This document shows, in pieces, positions 1-6,825 of a stretch of 11,892 nt of DNA (positions within the stretch are counted from its first letter, which is position 1; every line of letters starts with the position of its first letter). The DNA lies in contig JAEZJD010000170.1 in the NCBI GenBank assembly GCA_023436425.1, positions 1 to 11,892 of the forward strand, read 5' to 3'. The position numbers and the translations under genes were made by a program. Origin of the DNA: Bacteroidota bacterium (lineage in GTDB: Bacteria; Bacteroidota; Bacteroidia; Chitinophagales; Chitinophagaceae). The notes beneath the pieces are model-generated. The model did no database searches, was not told where the DNA came from, and was given only the letters and a program-made list of their open reading frames with translations.

Positions 1-575
1 ACCTTCACCTTTTGCTCAGTAGGGCGGTTGTTAGCTGCTGCGGCAGGAGCATTTGTTCCCGGAGCAGGTAACTTAATATTCAGCTTTTTTGCAAATAGTG
101 GTAACAGATCATCAGCGGGAGGCGCGACAATCAACGCTTCTTTCGAATAAACATAGGTGTAACCATTTTCTTTGGCAACCTGGTTGATTGTATTCATTAC
201 TTTTTGGTAAACAGGTGCCAACAATTCCTGCTGTTTCCCCTGCATGTAGTTTTGAGAAATTGCCTGCCAGTTTTGAACCTGATACGCAATGGACTCTAAA
301 TCCTGACGGTATTGCCTTCTGGAACCTGCCGGAATTTTTGTGGTATCTGTTTTAGTTAACAGGCTGTCTTTGTAATTGTACTCCTGAATCAAAGTTTGAA
401 ATTCAGTATTCAAAGAATCCTGCTGAAACTTTTGTAGTGCAGTTTCAATCCCTTTTACTTCAGGCATGATAGATACCGCCTGATCAATGCTGATGTAGCC
501 AACTTTTTGAGCCATTGCAGTTGCTGCGCCAAAAGTGAACAGTGCTGCTACGATGAGAAATTTAATTTTGTTCAT
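1..575 (-). CDS. Skp/OmpH-family periplasmic chaperone, C-terminus cut by window edge
   Basis: The ATG at 575..573 opens a frame that stays open to the window edge, giving 191 visible residues. Residues 1-23 form a signal peptide (K/N-rich start, hydrophobic core, cut after AMA-Q), so the product is periplasmic. The mature start (KVGYISIDQAVSIMPEVKGI) matches the Skp/OmpH pattern. A Q/E/K-rich helical middle at about 45-125 fits the paired helical arms that cradle unfolded outer-membrane proteins, and the segment at about 135-145 (ENGYTYVYS) is the usual return strand. After about residue 170 the protein continues into a proline/alanine-rich tail (PAPGTNAPAAAANNRPTEQ), an extension of the usual end. 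It lies 75 bp downstream of a second Skp gene and belongs to the bamA cluster. The family assignment is strong; the client proteins are inferred from family and context. Confidence 0.88.
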   Translation of the reverse strand, partial: MNKIKFLIVAALFTFGAATAMAQKVGYISIDQAVSIMPEVKGIETALQKFQQDSLNTEFQTLIQEYNYKDSLLTKTDTTKIPAGSRRQYRQDLESIAYQVQNWQAISQNYMQGKQQELLAPVYQKVMNTINQVAKENGYTYVYSKEALIVAPPADDLLPLFAKKLNIKLPAPGTNAPAAAANNRPTEQKVK

Positions 576-650
576 TTAGTTTGAGTTATAGATATAAGAT
601 TGAGTTTTGGTATGCTGCGTTTGCTTCTGAAAAATTTTTTGCATTTATTT

Positions 651-1163
651 TTACTTCACCCCCAGCTCTTTTAAAACATCGTCGCTTTTTTCCAATTTAG
701 GGTCGGCGAAGATAACAGTAATACCCTCACTTTTGTCTAAAATAAAGTCATAACCACGCTGCACCGCTAACTTTTGCACTACGTTATAAACTTTGTCCTG
801 AATGGGTTTGATAAGATCCTGACGCTTTTTGAAGAGGTCACCTTCAAAGCCAAATCGCTGGCGCTGCATGTTGCGCAGGTTTCTTTCTTTTGTCAAAATT
901 TGATCCTCTCTTTTCTTCCTTAAATCCGCCGTAAGCATTACCTGCTCGGCATCAAAATCCTTATACATCCTGTCCAGATCTTGTTGCATCGCATCAATTT
1001 CTTTTTGCCAGGTGGATGCTACATCATCCAGTTGCTTTTGTGCGGCTTTGTAGTCGGGCATTCTATCGAGAATGTACTTGGTATCAATAATGGCATACCG
1101 CTGCGCCTGCCCAGCCGCAGCCAGGAAAAAGGTAGCACTTAACAGGAAAATAATTTTTTTCAT
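651..1163 (-). CDS. Skp/OmpH-family periplasmic chaperone
   Basis: This 170-residue protein has the normal length and layout for Skp/OmpH. A signal peptide occupies residues 1-20 (MKKII start, cut near GQA-QR). It is followed by the family start strand RYAIIDTKYILDRMP, a long charged coiled-coil arm (about 40-125, rich in K, R, Q, D and E), and the return segment QRGYDFILDKSEG near 135-150. It should hold unfolded outer-membrane proteins in the periplasm and hand them to BamA, whose gene ends 123 bp upstream. A second, diverged Skp gene follows 75 bp downstream, so the two are probably old tandem paralogues. The ATG at 1163 is well placed for the signal peptide. I saw no clear ribosome binding site, which is normal for Bacteroidota. 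Confidence 0.93.
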   Translation of the reverse strand: MKKIIFLLSATFFLAAAGQAQRYAIIDTKYILDRMPDYKAAQKQLDDVASTWQKEIDAMQQDLDRMYKDFDAEQVMLTADLRKKREDQILTKERNLRNMQRQRFGFEGDLFKKRQDLIKPIQDKVYNVVQKLAVQRGYDFILDKSEGITVIFADPKLEKSDDVLKELGVK

Positions 1164-1286
1164 ATAGAACTAAGATTTATAAGTATGTAGACGAATTTAT
1201 CTGGCGAAATAGCTAATTGAAACAACCCACCTCGGATTTTTAACGAAATCTACAGCACGCACAAGCCTACGTTTCAGCTATGCAAT

Positions 1287-4004
1287 TTATTCAGGTTCAA
1301 AACCAAGCATAAAGGTAAATCTGCTTGCATTCTTCAAACCGCCACCCGGCTGAATACGATCTAACCCGACACCATAATCGAAACCAAGTAAACCAAACAT
1401 CGGCAGGAAGAAACGCATGCCCACGCCTACACTTCTGCGCAGGCGGAATGGATTATAATCTTTGAATGAAAACCAACCATTGGCTGCATCCATAAAGGTC
1501 AATGCATAAATGGTGCTTCCCGGATTGGTTACCAAAGGATAACGCAGTTCCAAAGAGTATTTATTGAAAATGGTAAAGAACCTGCTTGCACTTGTTTGAT
1601 CCGGATTGTTAATGCTTGGATCAGAAACATCGAACACCGGATAGCCACGCAAAGCAATTACGTCGTAGCCCAAAAGTCCGTAGCTGTTTGTGATACCATC
1701 GCCGCCAACCTGAAAGCGCTCAAATGGAGAGAAATCCAATTTACGATTGTAGCGCCCCATGAACCCGTATTTCGCCGCAAGCTTTAGCACGAACTGACGG
1801 TTCTTGTCAGTGCCTCCTGGTTTGCCCAAAGGAACAAACCATTCAGCATTTAATCTCCACTTGTGATATTCCGGATTTCGATACGGATTAGCTGAATTTA
1901 CCGAGCTGGAATTCAACAGCGAATATGGCGGAGTGAGCTGCACACTGGCAACAAAGTTCGATCCGCTTCTCGGAAAAGTAGGATCGTAAATCGACGAACG
2001 CTGAAGACCCACTTTGTAACTAATATTATCCGAAAGCCCTTTATCCAAACCCTGGAAGATCGGATAATTCATTAGGTCGTACCGGGTATAATTCAGCGAC
2101 TGAACGAGGGTAAAAAAGTCATCCGGCCACTTCAGCTGCTTACCAAGAGATACAGAAATGCTGTTTGTTTTTAGAAAGTTGGTGTCAGATTTTGCCTGAT
2201 CGAAACGGCCAGTCAAATAGTCGTAAGCATTGGAGAATTTGGAATGAGAAATGCCAATGGTAAGTGAGTTTCTTTTTTTGCCCCCAAGCCATGGCTCGGT
2301 AAAAGAGAAATTATAGGAGCTGTACGCCTTACCATTTGATTGATAACGCAGGCTAAGCTTTTGACCATCACCCATCGGCAACGGATCCCAGGCTTCTTTG
2401 CTAAAAAAGTTTTTCAGAGAAAAGTTGTTAAACGTGACACCCAACGTTCCGGTGAACCCAATGCCGCCACCCCAACCTGCAGAAAGTTCCAACTGGTCGG
2501 AAGACTTTTCTTCCAATTCCCAGGTTATGTCCACAGTTCCATCATCCTGATTAGGAACAACGTTAGGATTAATTTTTTCCTGATTGAAATAGTTTAAGGC
2601 AGCTAACTCTCTTTGTGATCTGATAAGATCTGAACGGCTGAAAAGATCGCCCGGCACGGTTCGCAACTCGCGACGAATGACATAATCTTTTGTTTTGTCG
2701 TTGCCCGTGATATTGATGTTTCTGATCCTTGCCTGCGGGCCTTCTACAATTCTGATTTCATAATCAATTGTATCGTTGTAAACTTTTGTTTCCACGGGAT
2801 CAACACGGAAGAATAAATAGCCTTCGTCCATGTATAAACCGCTGATGTCGCCACCTTCGGGACTCAGTTGTTTGCCAAGACGTTTGTTCAGAAGATCGAT
2901 ATTGTACACATCGCCCTTGTGAATATTCAGGATAGCTGCGAGTAATGAATCCGGATATTTCGTGTTGCCCTTCCAACTGATATCTCCGAAATAGTATTTA
3001 GTTCCCTCCTTCACTTTCAAGTCAACCTGAAGATTCCCTTTCTTATTGTAGTACTGCGTATCAGCAATTATCTGGGCATCCCGAAAACCAAGTGAATTGT
3101 AATAGGTGAGAACTTTTTCTTTGTCTTCAGTATATTTTTTCGGATCAAACTTAGCGCTGCTGAAAAGTTTCAGGCGTACGTATGGATCCAGAAAATTACG
3201 TGTCGTGGTAGGATAAAGAAATCCCCAGTTACTCATGTACTCACTAAGACTCATGTTCGTATTCGTGCCGTAAGGACTTGGCGTGCTTTCCGGATGAAGG
3301 GTAATTTTGCTCATCTCCTTTGTACCCTTCATTTGCTTTTTCAACTGCAGGTCTGTGACACTTTCGTTGCCGAAATAGTTGATTTCATCGATCTTCACCT
3401 TGTTGCCCTTGTCTACATAAAAGATCAACGCATGTGCATTGGGCAAAGACGCGTCATTTGTTTCCTCGATACGCACCTGCACATTCATAAAACCCTTATC
3501 GGCGTAATATTTCTTAATGACATCTTCTGCATTACGTCTGGTGTTTTCGGTGATAATGTTTGACTTTGCCAAACCGATTTTTGTCGTCAGTTCTTCTGCC
3601 TCTGTTTTTCTTGGTCCAACAAATTTGAAACTTCCCAACCTCGGTCTTTCCTGCACGTTGATTTCCACATCAATGGAGTTATCGTGCACAGCGGTAATAA
3701 AAATCTGAACGTCGGAAAAAAGCTTTTGCTTCCAAAGGTTGTTAATGGCTTTTGAAAATGCATCGCCACCGGGAATCATGATTTTATCGCCCGGTTGAAG
3801 GGCAGCAATGGAAACCACAATGGCAGTATCGAGCGTAACCAAGCCGGTTACATGAATAGAGCGAATTGTGTATTCTTTCGGAACCTTCGAATTCTGCAGC
3901 GCCAACAGATCCGGATCAACAGATGTGACAGGGTTTTGTGCGAAAGAAAATGTTGACAACAATACCAGCGTTAAAAAACCAAGTCCTCGAATAAGTCGTT
4001 GCAT
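1287..4004 (-). CDS. bamA: Outer membrane protein assembly factor BamA
   Basis: BamA is the core insertase of the BAM complex, folding beta-barrel proteins into the outer membrane. The protein has 905 residues. A signal peptide (1-22, cut after SFA) is followed by five POTRA repeats at roughly 45-120, 124-200, 203-340, 341-424 and 427-500, and then a 16-strand-type barrel from about 505 to the end. Typical POTRA features are visible: a GN or GP turn after the first strand and YYADKGF/YYNSLGF helix ends. The L6-loop VRGF/Y motif appears as LRGY near 785-788. The last strand (SRFTFMLGF) is a plausible beta-signal, followed by a short EPE tail. A segment of about 60 residues (233-292) is inserted in POTRA 3, as is usual in Bacteroidota homologues. 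It sits between uppS and two Skp genes, matching the conserved order. Start at ATG 4004. Confidence 0.97.
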   Translation of the reverse strand: MQRLIRGLGFLTLVLLSTFSFAQNPVTSVDPDLLALQNSKVPKEYTIRSIHVTGLVTLDTAIVVSIAALQPGDKIMIPGGDAFSKAINNLWKQKLFSDVQIFITAVHDNSIDVEINVQERPRLGSFKFVGPRKTEAEELTTKIGLAKSNIITENTRRNAEDVIKKYYADKGFMNVQVRIEETNDASLPNAHALIFYVDKGNKVKIDEINYFGNESVTDLQLKKQMKGTKEMSKITLHPESTPSPYGTNTNMSLSEYMSNWGFLYPTTTRNFLDPYVRLKLFSSAKFDPKKYTEDKEKVLTYYNSLGFRDAQIIADTQYYNKKGNLQVDLKVKEGTKYYFGDISWKGNTKYPDSLLAAILNIHKGDVYNIDLLNKRLGKQLSPEGGDISGLYMDEGYLFFRVDPVETKVYNDTIDYEIRIVEGPQARIRNINITGNDKTKDYVIRRELRTVPGDLFSRSDLIRSQRELAALNYFNQEKINPNVVPNQDDGTVDITWELEEKSSDQLELSAGWGGGIGFTGTLGVTFNNFSLKNFFSKEAWDPLPMGDGQKLSLRYQSNGKAYSSYNFSFTEPWLGGKKRNSLTIGISHSKFSNAYDYLTGRFDQAKSDTNFLKTNSISVSLGKQLKWPDDFFTLVQSLNYTRYDLMNYPIFQGLDKGLSDNISYKVGLQRSSIYDPTFPRSGSNFVASVQLTPPYSLLNSSSVNSANPYRNPEYHKWRLNAEWFVPLGKPGGTDKNRQFVLKLAAKYGFMGRYNRKLDFSPFERFQVGGDGITNSYGLLGYDVIALRGYPVFDVSDPSINNPDQTSASRFFTIFNKYSLELRYPLVTNPGSTIYALTFMDAANGWFSFKDYNPFRLRRSVGVGMRFFLPMFGLLGFDYGVGLDRIQPGGGLKNASRFTFMLGFEPE

Positions 4005-4158
4005 GTTGAAAAATTCAGTCAGAAGGCGAAAAATTACTGCAGTTTGGGAAGCAAATTAAAAGTAAAAATCAAATGGCTTTGTTAAAGAAGAGAGAAGCGA
4101 CTGTAAAGGGCTCAAGAGTTTTCAAGTTCGGAGGTTTAGCGCTTATCACCGTTGACAT
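4005..4158. other. Intergenic region uppS-bamA, no clear signal
   Basis: This 154-bp gap is the longest in the window. I saw no convincing ORF, no strong hairpin followed by a T-run, and no well-spaced TTG/TAnnTTTG promoter on the minus strand. A minus-strand TTAATTTG at 4059..4052 resembles a -7 box but has no -33 partner at a normal distance. The gap could hold a weak internal promoter for bamA, which I cannot show. Confidence 0.4.
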
Positions 4159-4956
4159 TTACTTTCCAGTAATTGGAATTTGCGCATGCGATTCCCCACT
4201 GCCGGGCAAATTTGATGGTGCTATCTGCTCACTTGTTTTCCCGAACCGGCGTTCCCGGTTTTGAAAATCAATAATGGCCTCATACAAATTTTCTTTTCTG
4301 AATTCCGGCCAGCGAACGGAAGTAAAATACAGCTCGGCGTAGGCAAGTTGGTAAAGCAGAAAGTTGCTGATACGAAATTCGCCACTGGTGCGAATCATCA
4401 GTTCAGGGTCAGGAAACTGTTTGGTGCACAGATAGCGCTTATAGACTTCGTGGTCAATGGCCTCCACATCCAGTACTCCATTTTTTACGTCTGTGGCAAT
4501 TTTTTTCGTCGCTTCCAGAATTTCCCACCTGCCACTATAGCTTAATGCCATTACGAGATTCAGCCCATCGTTCACACTTGTGATCTCCAGAGCTTCGCAA
4601 AGCTCTTTTTGTGCATAGGCAGGCAACATCTTTATGTCTCCAATTACATGTAGCCGAATGTTGTTTTTATTAAGCGTTTCTACTTCTTTCCTGATCGTCT
4701 TTACCAGAAGATGCATTAGCCCGGAGACTTCATCCTGCGGTCGGTCCCAATTTTCGGTTGAAAAAGCATAAAGCGTGAGATACTCAATGCCCAATTCTGC
4801 ACAGCCCTCCACGATGTTGCGAACACTTTCTACGCCCTGGTAGTGTCCAAACAATCTGTCTTTGCCCTTTTCTTTTGCCCAGCGACCATTTCCATCCATA
4901 ATGATGGCTATGTGCTTCGGCAAAGCTGTTTTATCAATTGCGTCTTGCAATTCCAT
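4159..4956 (-). CDS. uppS: Isoprenyl (undecaprenyl) diphosphate synthase
   Basis: This cis-prenyltransferase adds isopentenyl units to farnesyl diphosphate. The product is the undecaprenyl diphosphate carrier used for peptidoglycan and surface glycans. The protein has 265 residues. The N-terminal HIAIIMDGNGRWA motif (15-27) contains the catalytic Mg-binding Asp21. FSTENW lies at 65-70 and YSGRWEI at 140-146. The C-terminal substrate signature is DPELMIRTSGEFRISNF (183-199), followed by AYAELYFT. All key residues are present. A tail of about 20 residues after RRFGKTSEQ is probably unstructured. The protein acts at the cytoplasmic face of the membrane. The ATG at 4956 gives the usual short lead before the HIAIIMDG block. 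The gene lies between porG and bamA in the conserved Bacteroidota order, with 56 bp separating it from porG. Confidence 0.97.
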   Translation of the reverse strand: MELQDAIDKTALPKHIAIIMDGNGRWAKEKGKDRLFGHYQGVESVRNIVEGCAELGIEYLTLYAFSTENWDRPQDEVSGLMHLLVKTIRKEVETLNKNNIRLHVIGDIKMLPAYAQKELCEALEITSVNDGLNLVMALSYSGRWEILEATKKIATDVKNGVLDVEAIDHEVYKRYLCTKQFPDPELMIRTSGEFRISNFLLYQLAYAELYFTSVRWPEFRKENLYEAIIDFQNRERRFGKTSEQIAPSNLPGSGESHAQIPITGK

Positions 4957-4964
4957 TTATCATG

Positions 4965-4972
4965 CAAAAGTA
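4965..4972 (-). promoter_or_regulatory. Promoter-like -7 box (TACTTTTG) just before uppS
   Basis: The minus strand reads TACTTTTG here, an exact match to the Bacteroidota sigma-70-type -7 consensus TAnnTTTG. It ends 8 bases before the uppS ATG. At the expected -33 distance I see only T-rich sequence without a clear TTG. If it is used, the leader would be almost absent. This could be chance in AT-rich intergenic sequence. Confidence 0.3.
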
Positions 4973-5012
4973 TGCAAGCGCCGAAGCAGAAAAGAAGAAA
5001 TATTCTGGCAGG

Positions 5013-5825
5013 TTAAAATGCAGTTGGGCATTTATAGGATTGCAGATTGAAGCTGATGTACAGTATAGCTGTCGTAAACTGATCTTTCGTTTGGCTGTTA
5101 CCGCGTTGAGAACCTGGTTTCGGCGGAGTTGCCGATCTGTTTTGTAACTGAAATGCGGGACTACCCGGCGCAAAAATGGAAGGATTCGCATAAACAGTGC
5201 TTACATCATCGAGGTAATCGGTATTTGTAAACCGGTGAACTATTTCAAAACCTACATTTAGTTTTTCATTGAAGGAATACTTTGCGCCTACCCCAAACGG
5301 AATGGCAAAAGCCATTGTGCTGTACGGGGAAGACTGACCTTCCGTTGCTAACGGTCGCAAGTAGTATTTGTCAGAGGCGCCGGTCGTAGGGTTTATCAAA
5401 AACGCATACGGATCATAGTTAAACATACTCACGCCAAGCGTAACATACGGTGTAAAGGCAAAGTATGGGTCGCCGGGCATAAAGCGAAAAAAGTTGAAAT
5501 CTCCGTGGAGCCCCACTTCCCACAGTTTTGTGTTAAAGCTTAAGTTTCTGTTCATCTTCACCGGATCGGATGTATATCGTGCATCTGAATAGCCAAGCTG
5601 TGTAAATGTGCCTGAAAGGCGCAGAGCAATGTAGTTGCCAAAGTTTTTTCTATAGAAAATAGTTCCGGCAAGTTTTGGTGCGTCTAAATGTGTTTGATCA
5701 TTAAGATCGCCAAAGTAATGAGAAGCGCCCAGCCCAAACCCGAACTCACCTTCCTGAATAATTCCGTTTTGCGCCATCATTCGCAGTGGTAAGCAGAAAA
5801 CCAAAGCAGCCAGAAATGTTTTCAT
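5013..5825 (-). CDS. porG: PorG-like outer membrane protein (DUF6089 family), probable T9SS component
   Basis: This is a 270-residue beta-barrel-type outer-membrane protein with a signal peptide (MKTFLAAL..., cut near MMA-QNG). The opening strand GEFGFGLGASHYFGDLND is typical of the family, as is a C-terminal ISFNLQSYKCP, with alternating aromatic strands between. In Porphyromonas gingivalis, PorG (a T9SS protein tied to the PorK/PorN ring) is encoded directly before uppS, bamA and two ompH genes, the arrangement seen here. The symbol rests on family features plus synteny, so it is an inference. The longer frame starts with GTG at 5831 (two extra residues), but I prefer ATG 5825 because it begins a standard signal peptide. 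The protein could be a general envelope barrel if the organism lacks other T9SS genes, which this window cannot show. Confidence 0.8.
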   Translation of the reverse strand: MKTFLAALVFCLPLRMMAQNGIIQEGEFGFGLGASHYFGDLNDQTHLDAPKLAGTIFYRKNFGNYIALRLSGTFTQLGYSDARYTSDPVKMNRNLSFNTKLWEVGLHGDFNFFRFMPGDPYFAFTPYVTLGVSMFNYDPYAFLINPTTGASDKYYLRPLATEGQSSPYSTMAFAIPFGVGAKYSFNEKLNVGFEIVHRFTNTDYLDDVSTVYANPSIFAPGSPAFQLQNRSATPPKPGSQRGNSQTKDQFTTAILYISFNLQSYKCPTAF

Positions 5826-5883
5826 ATACACAAAATAAGAAGTGATTTTTTAGGAACGCAAAAAAGTGCAATTTGTTATATAA

Positions 5884-6762
5884 TCAGTTTCGCTTGTCTA
5901 AGCCCCAGGACAACTTGTTAGTAAGCATTTGCAGGAAGTTGTTTTCATTCAGCCGCACAAGATTCAATTTAAAGTTTTCACGCCGCACAGCCAGCAACAC
6001 GTTTTTATCTACCAACTCCCGTCGCGAGTCCAAAGCGCAAATAATTTCGTCGTGTCGGCTTTCAATTTCAAAAGAAACAATCACGTCATTTGGAATCACT
6101 ATCGGTCGGACGTTTAAATTGTGCGGTGCAATGGGTGTAAGCACAAAGCTGGCAGCGTCCGGAAAAACAACGGGACCGGAGCAACTTAATGAATACCCGG
6201 TGGAACCGGTCGGTGTCGCAAGTATCAATCCATCAGCCCAATACGTATTCAGCAATTCACCGTTAATGTACGTATGAATTTTAATCATCGGCGACACATC
6301 CCTTTTGTGAATGGCAAATTCGTTTAAACCGTAGGGAGCATCTCCGAAAAGCGGAACGTTGGAATCAACATGAAGCAAGGTTCTTTTGTCTATAATGAAC
6401 GCTCTTCTCGCCATTGCTTTAACAGCAGTTGCCATTTCATCGCGACCAATGCTGGCAAGAAAACCTAAACGGCCAAAGTTGATACCGGCAACGGGAATGT
6501 CTTTATCGCGAACTAAAGTGACGACATCAAGCAGGGTTCCGTCTCCGCCGAGGCTAATGAGAAATTCAATGTCATTTGATAACTGCTCATGATCGCAAAA
6601 AATCTCGCTTGAATCGGGCAGGGAGACATGGTGCTTTATTGCTTCAAAAAAAGGTTTGTAAATAACAGGAATAATTTTTTCCCGATCTAACTCGTCGAAG
6701 AATAGCTGCACATCTTTTTGCTGCGACGACTCCAGCACCCGGCTGTAAATAGCAACCTTCAA
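5884..6762 (-). CDS. nadK: NAD kinase (ATP-NAD kinase)
   Basis: NadK phosphorylates NAD to NADP in the cytoplasm. The protein has 292 residues. The nucleotide-binding GGDGT motif is at 72-76 (context SLGGDGTLLDVV), GRLGFL is at 97-102, the conserved NE pair is at 147-148 (GLNEFAIHKRD), and the C-terminal block DGLILATPTGSTGYSLS is at 177-193. All expected motifs are intact. The start is unusual. The only start consistent with the family N-terminus (MKVAIYSRV) is TTG at 6762. Upstream in frame there is a TGA at 6780..6778 and no ATG or GTG between. It lies 63 bp after the one-POTRA barrel gene and 58 bp before porG. The TTG start may lower translation. Confidence 0.96.
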   Translation of the reverse strand: MKVAIYSRVLESSQQKDVQLFFDELDREKIIPVIYKPFFEAIKHHVSLPDSSEIFCDHEQLSNDIEFLISLGGDGTLLDVVTLVRDKDIPVAGINFGRLGFLASIGRDEMATAVKAMARRAFIIDKRTLLHVDSNVPLFGDAPYGLNEFAIHKRDVSPMIKIHTYINGELLNTYWADGLILATPTGSTGYSLSCSGPVVFPDAASFVLTPIAPHNLNVRPIVIPNDVIVSFEIESRHDEIICALDSRRELVDKNVLLAVRRENFKLNLVRLNENNFLQMLTNKLSWGLDKRN

Positions 6763-6825
6763 ATTGAAAATTTTGGCTCAGTGGTTCAACTGCGGTTCAG
6801 CGATTTGCACGAAGAAATACAACTG

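Noticed and set aside
1192..1225. Promoter-like TTG and TAAATTCG before the second Skp gene (minus strand)
   Set aside because: The -7 box has a mismatch and the spacer is 23 bases, at the edge of the accepted range; chance is likely in AT-rich sequence.
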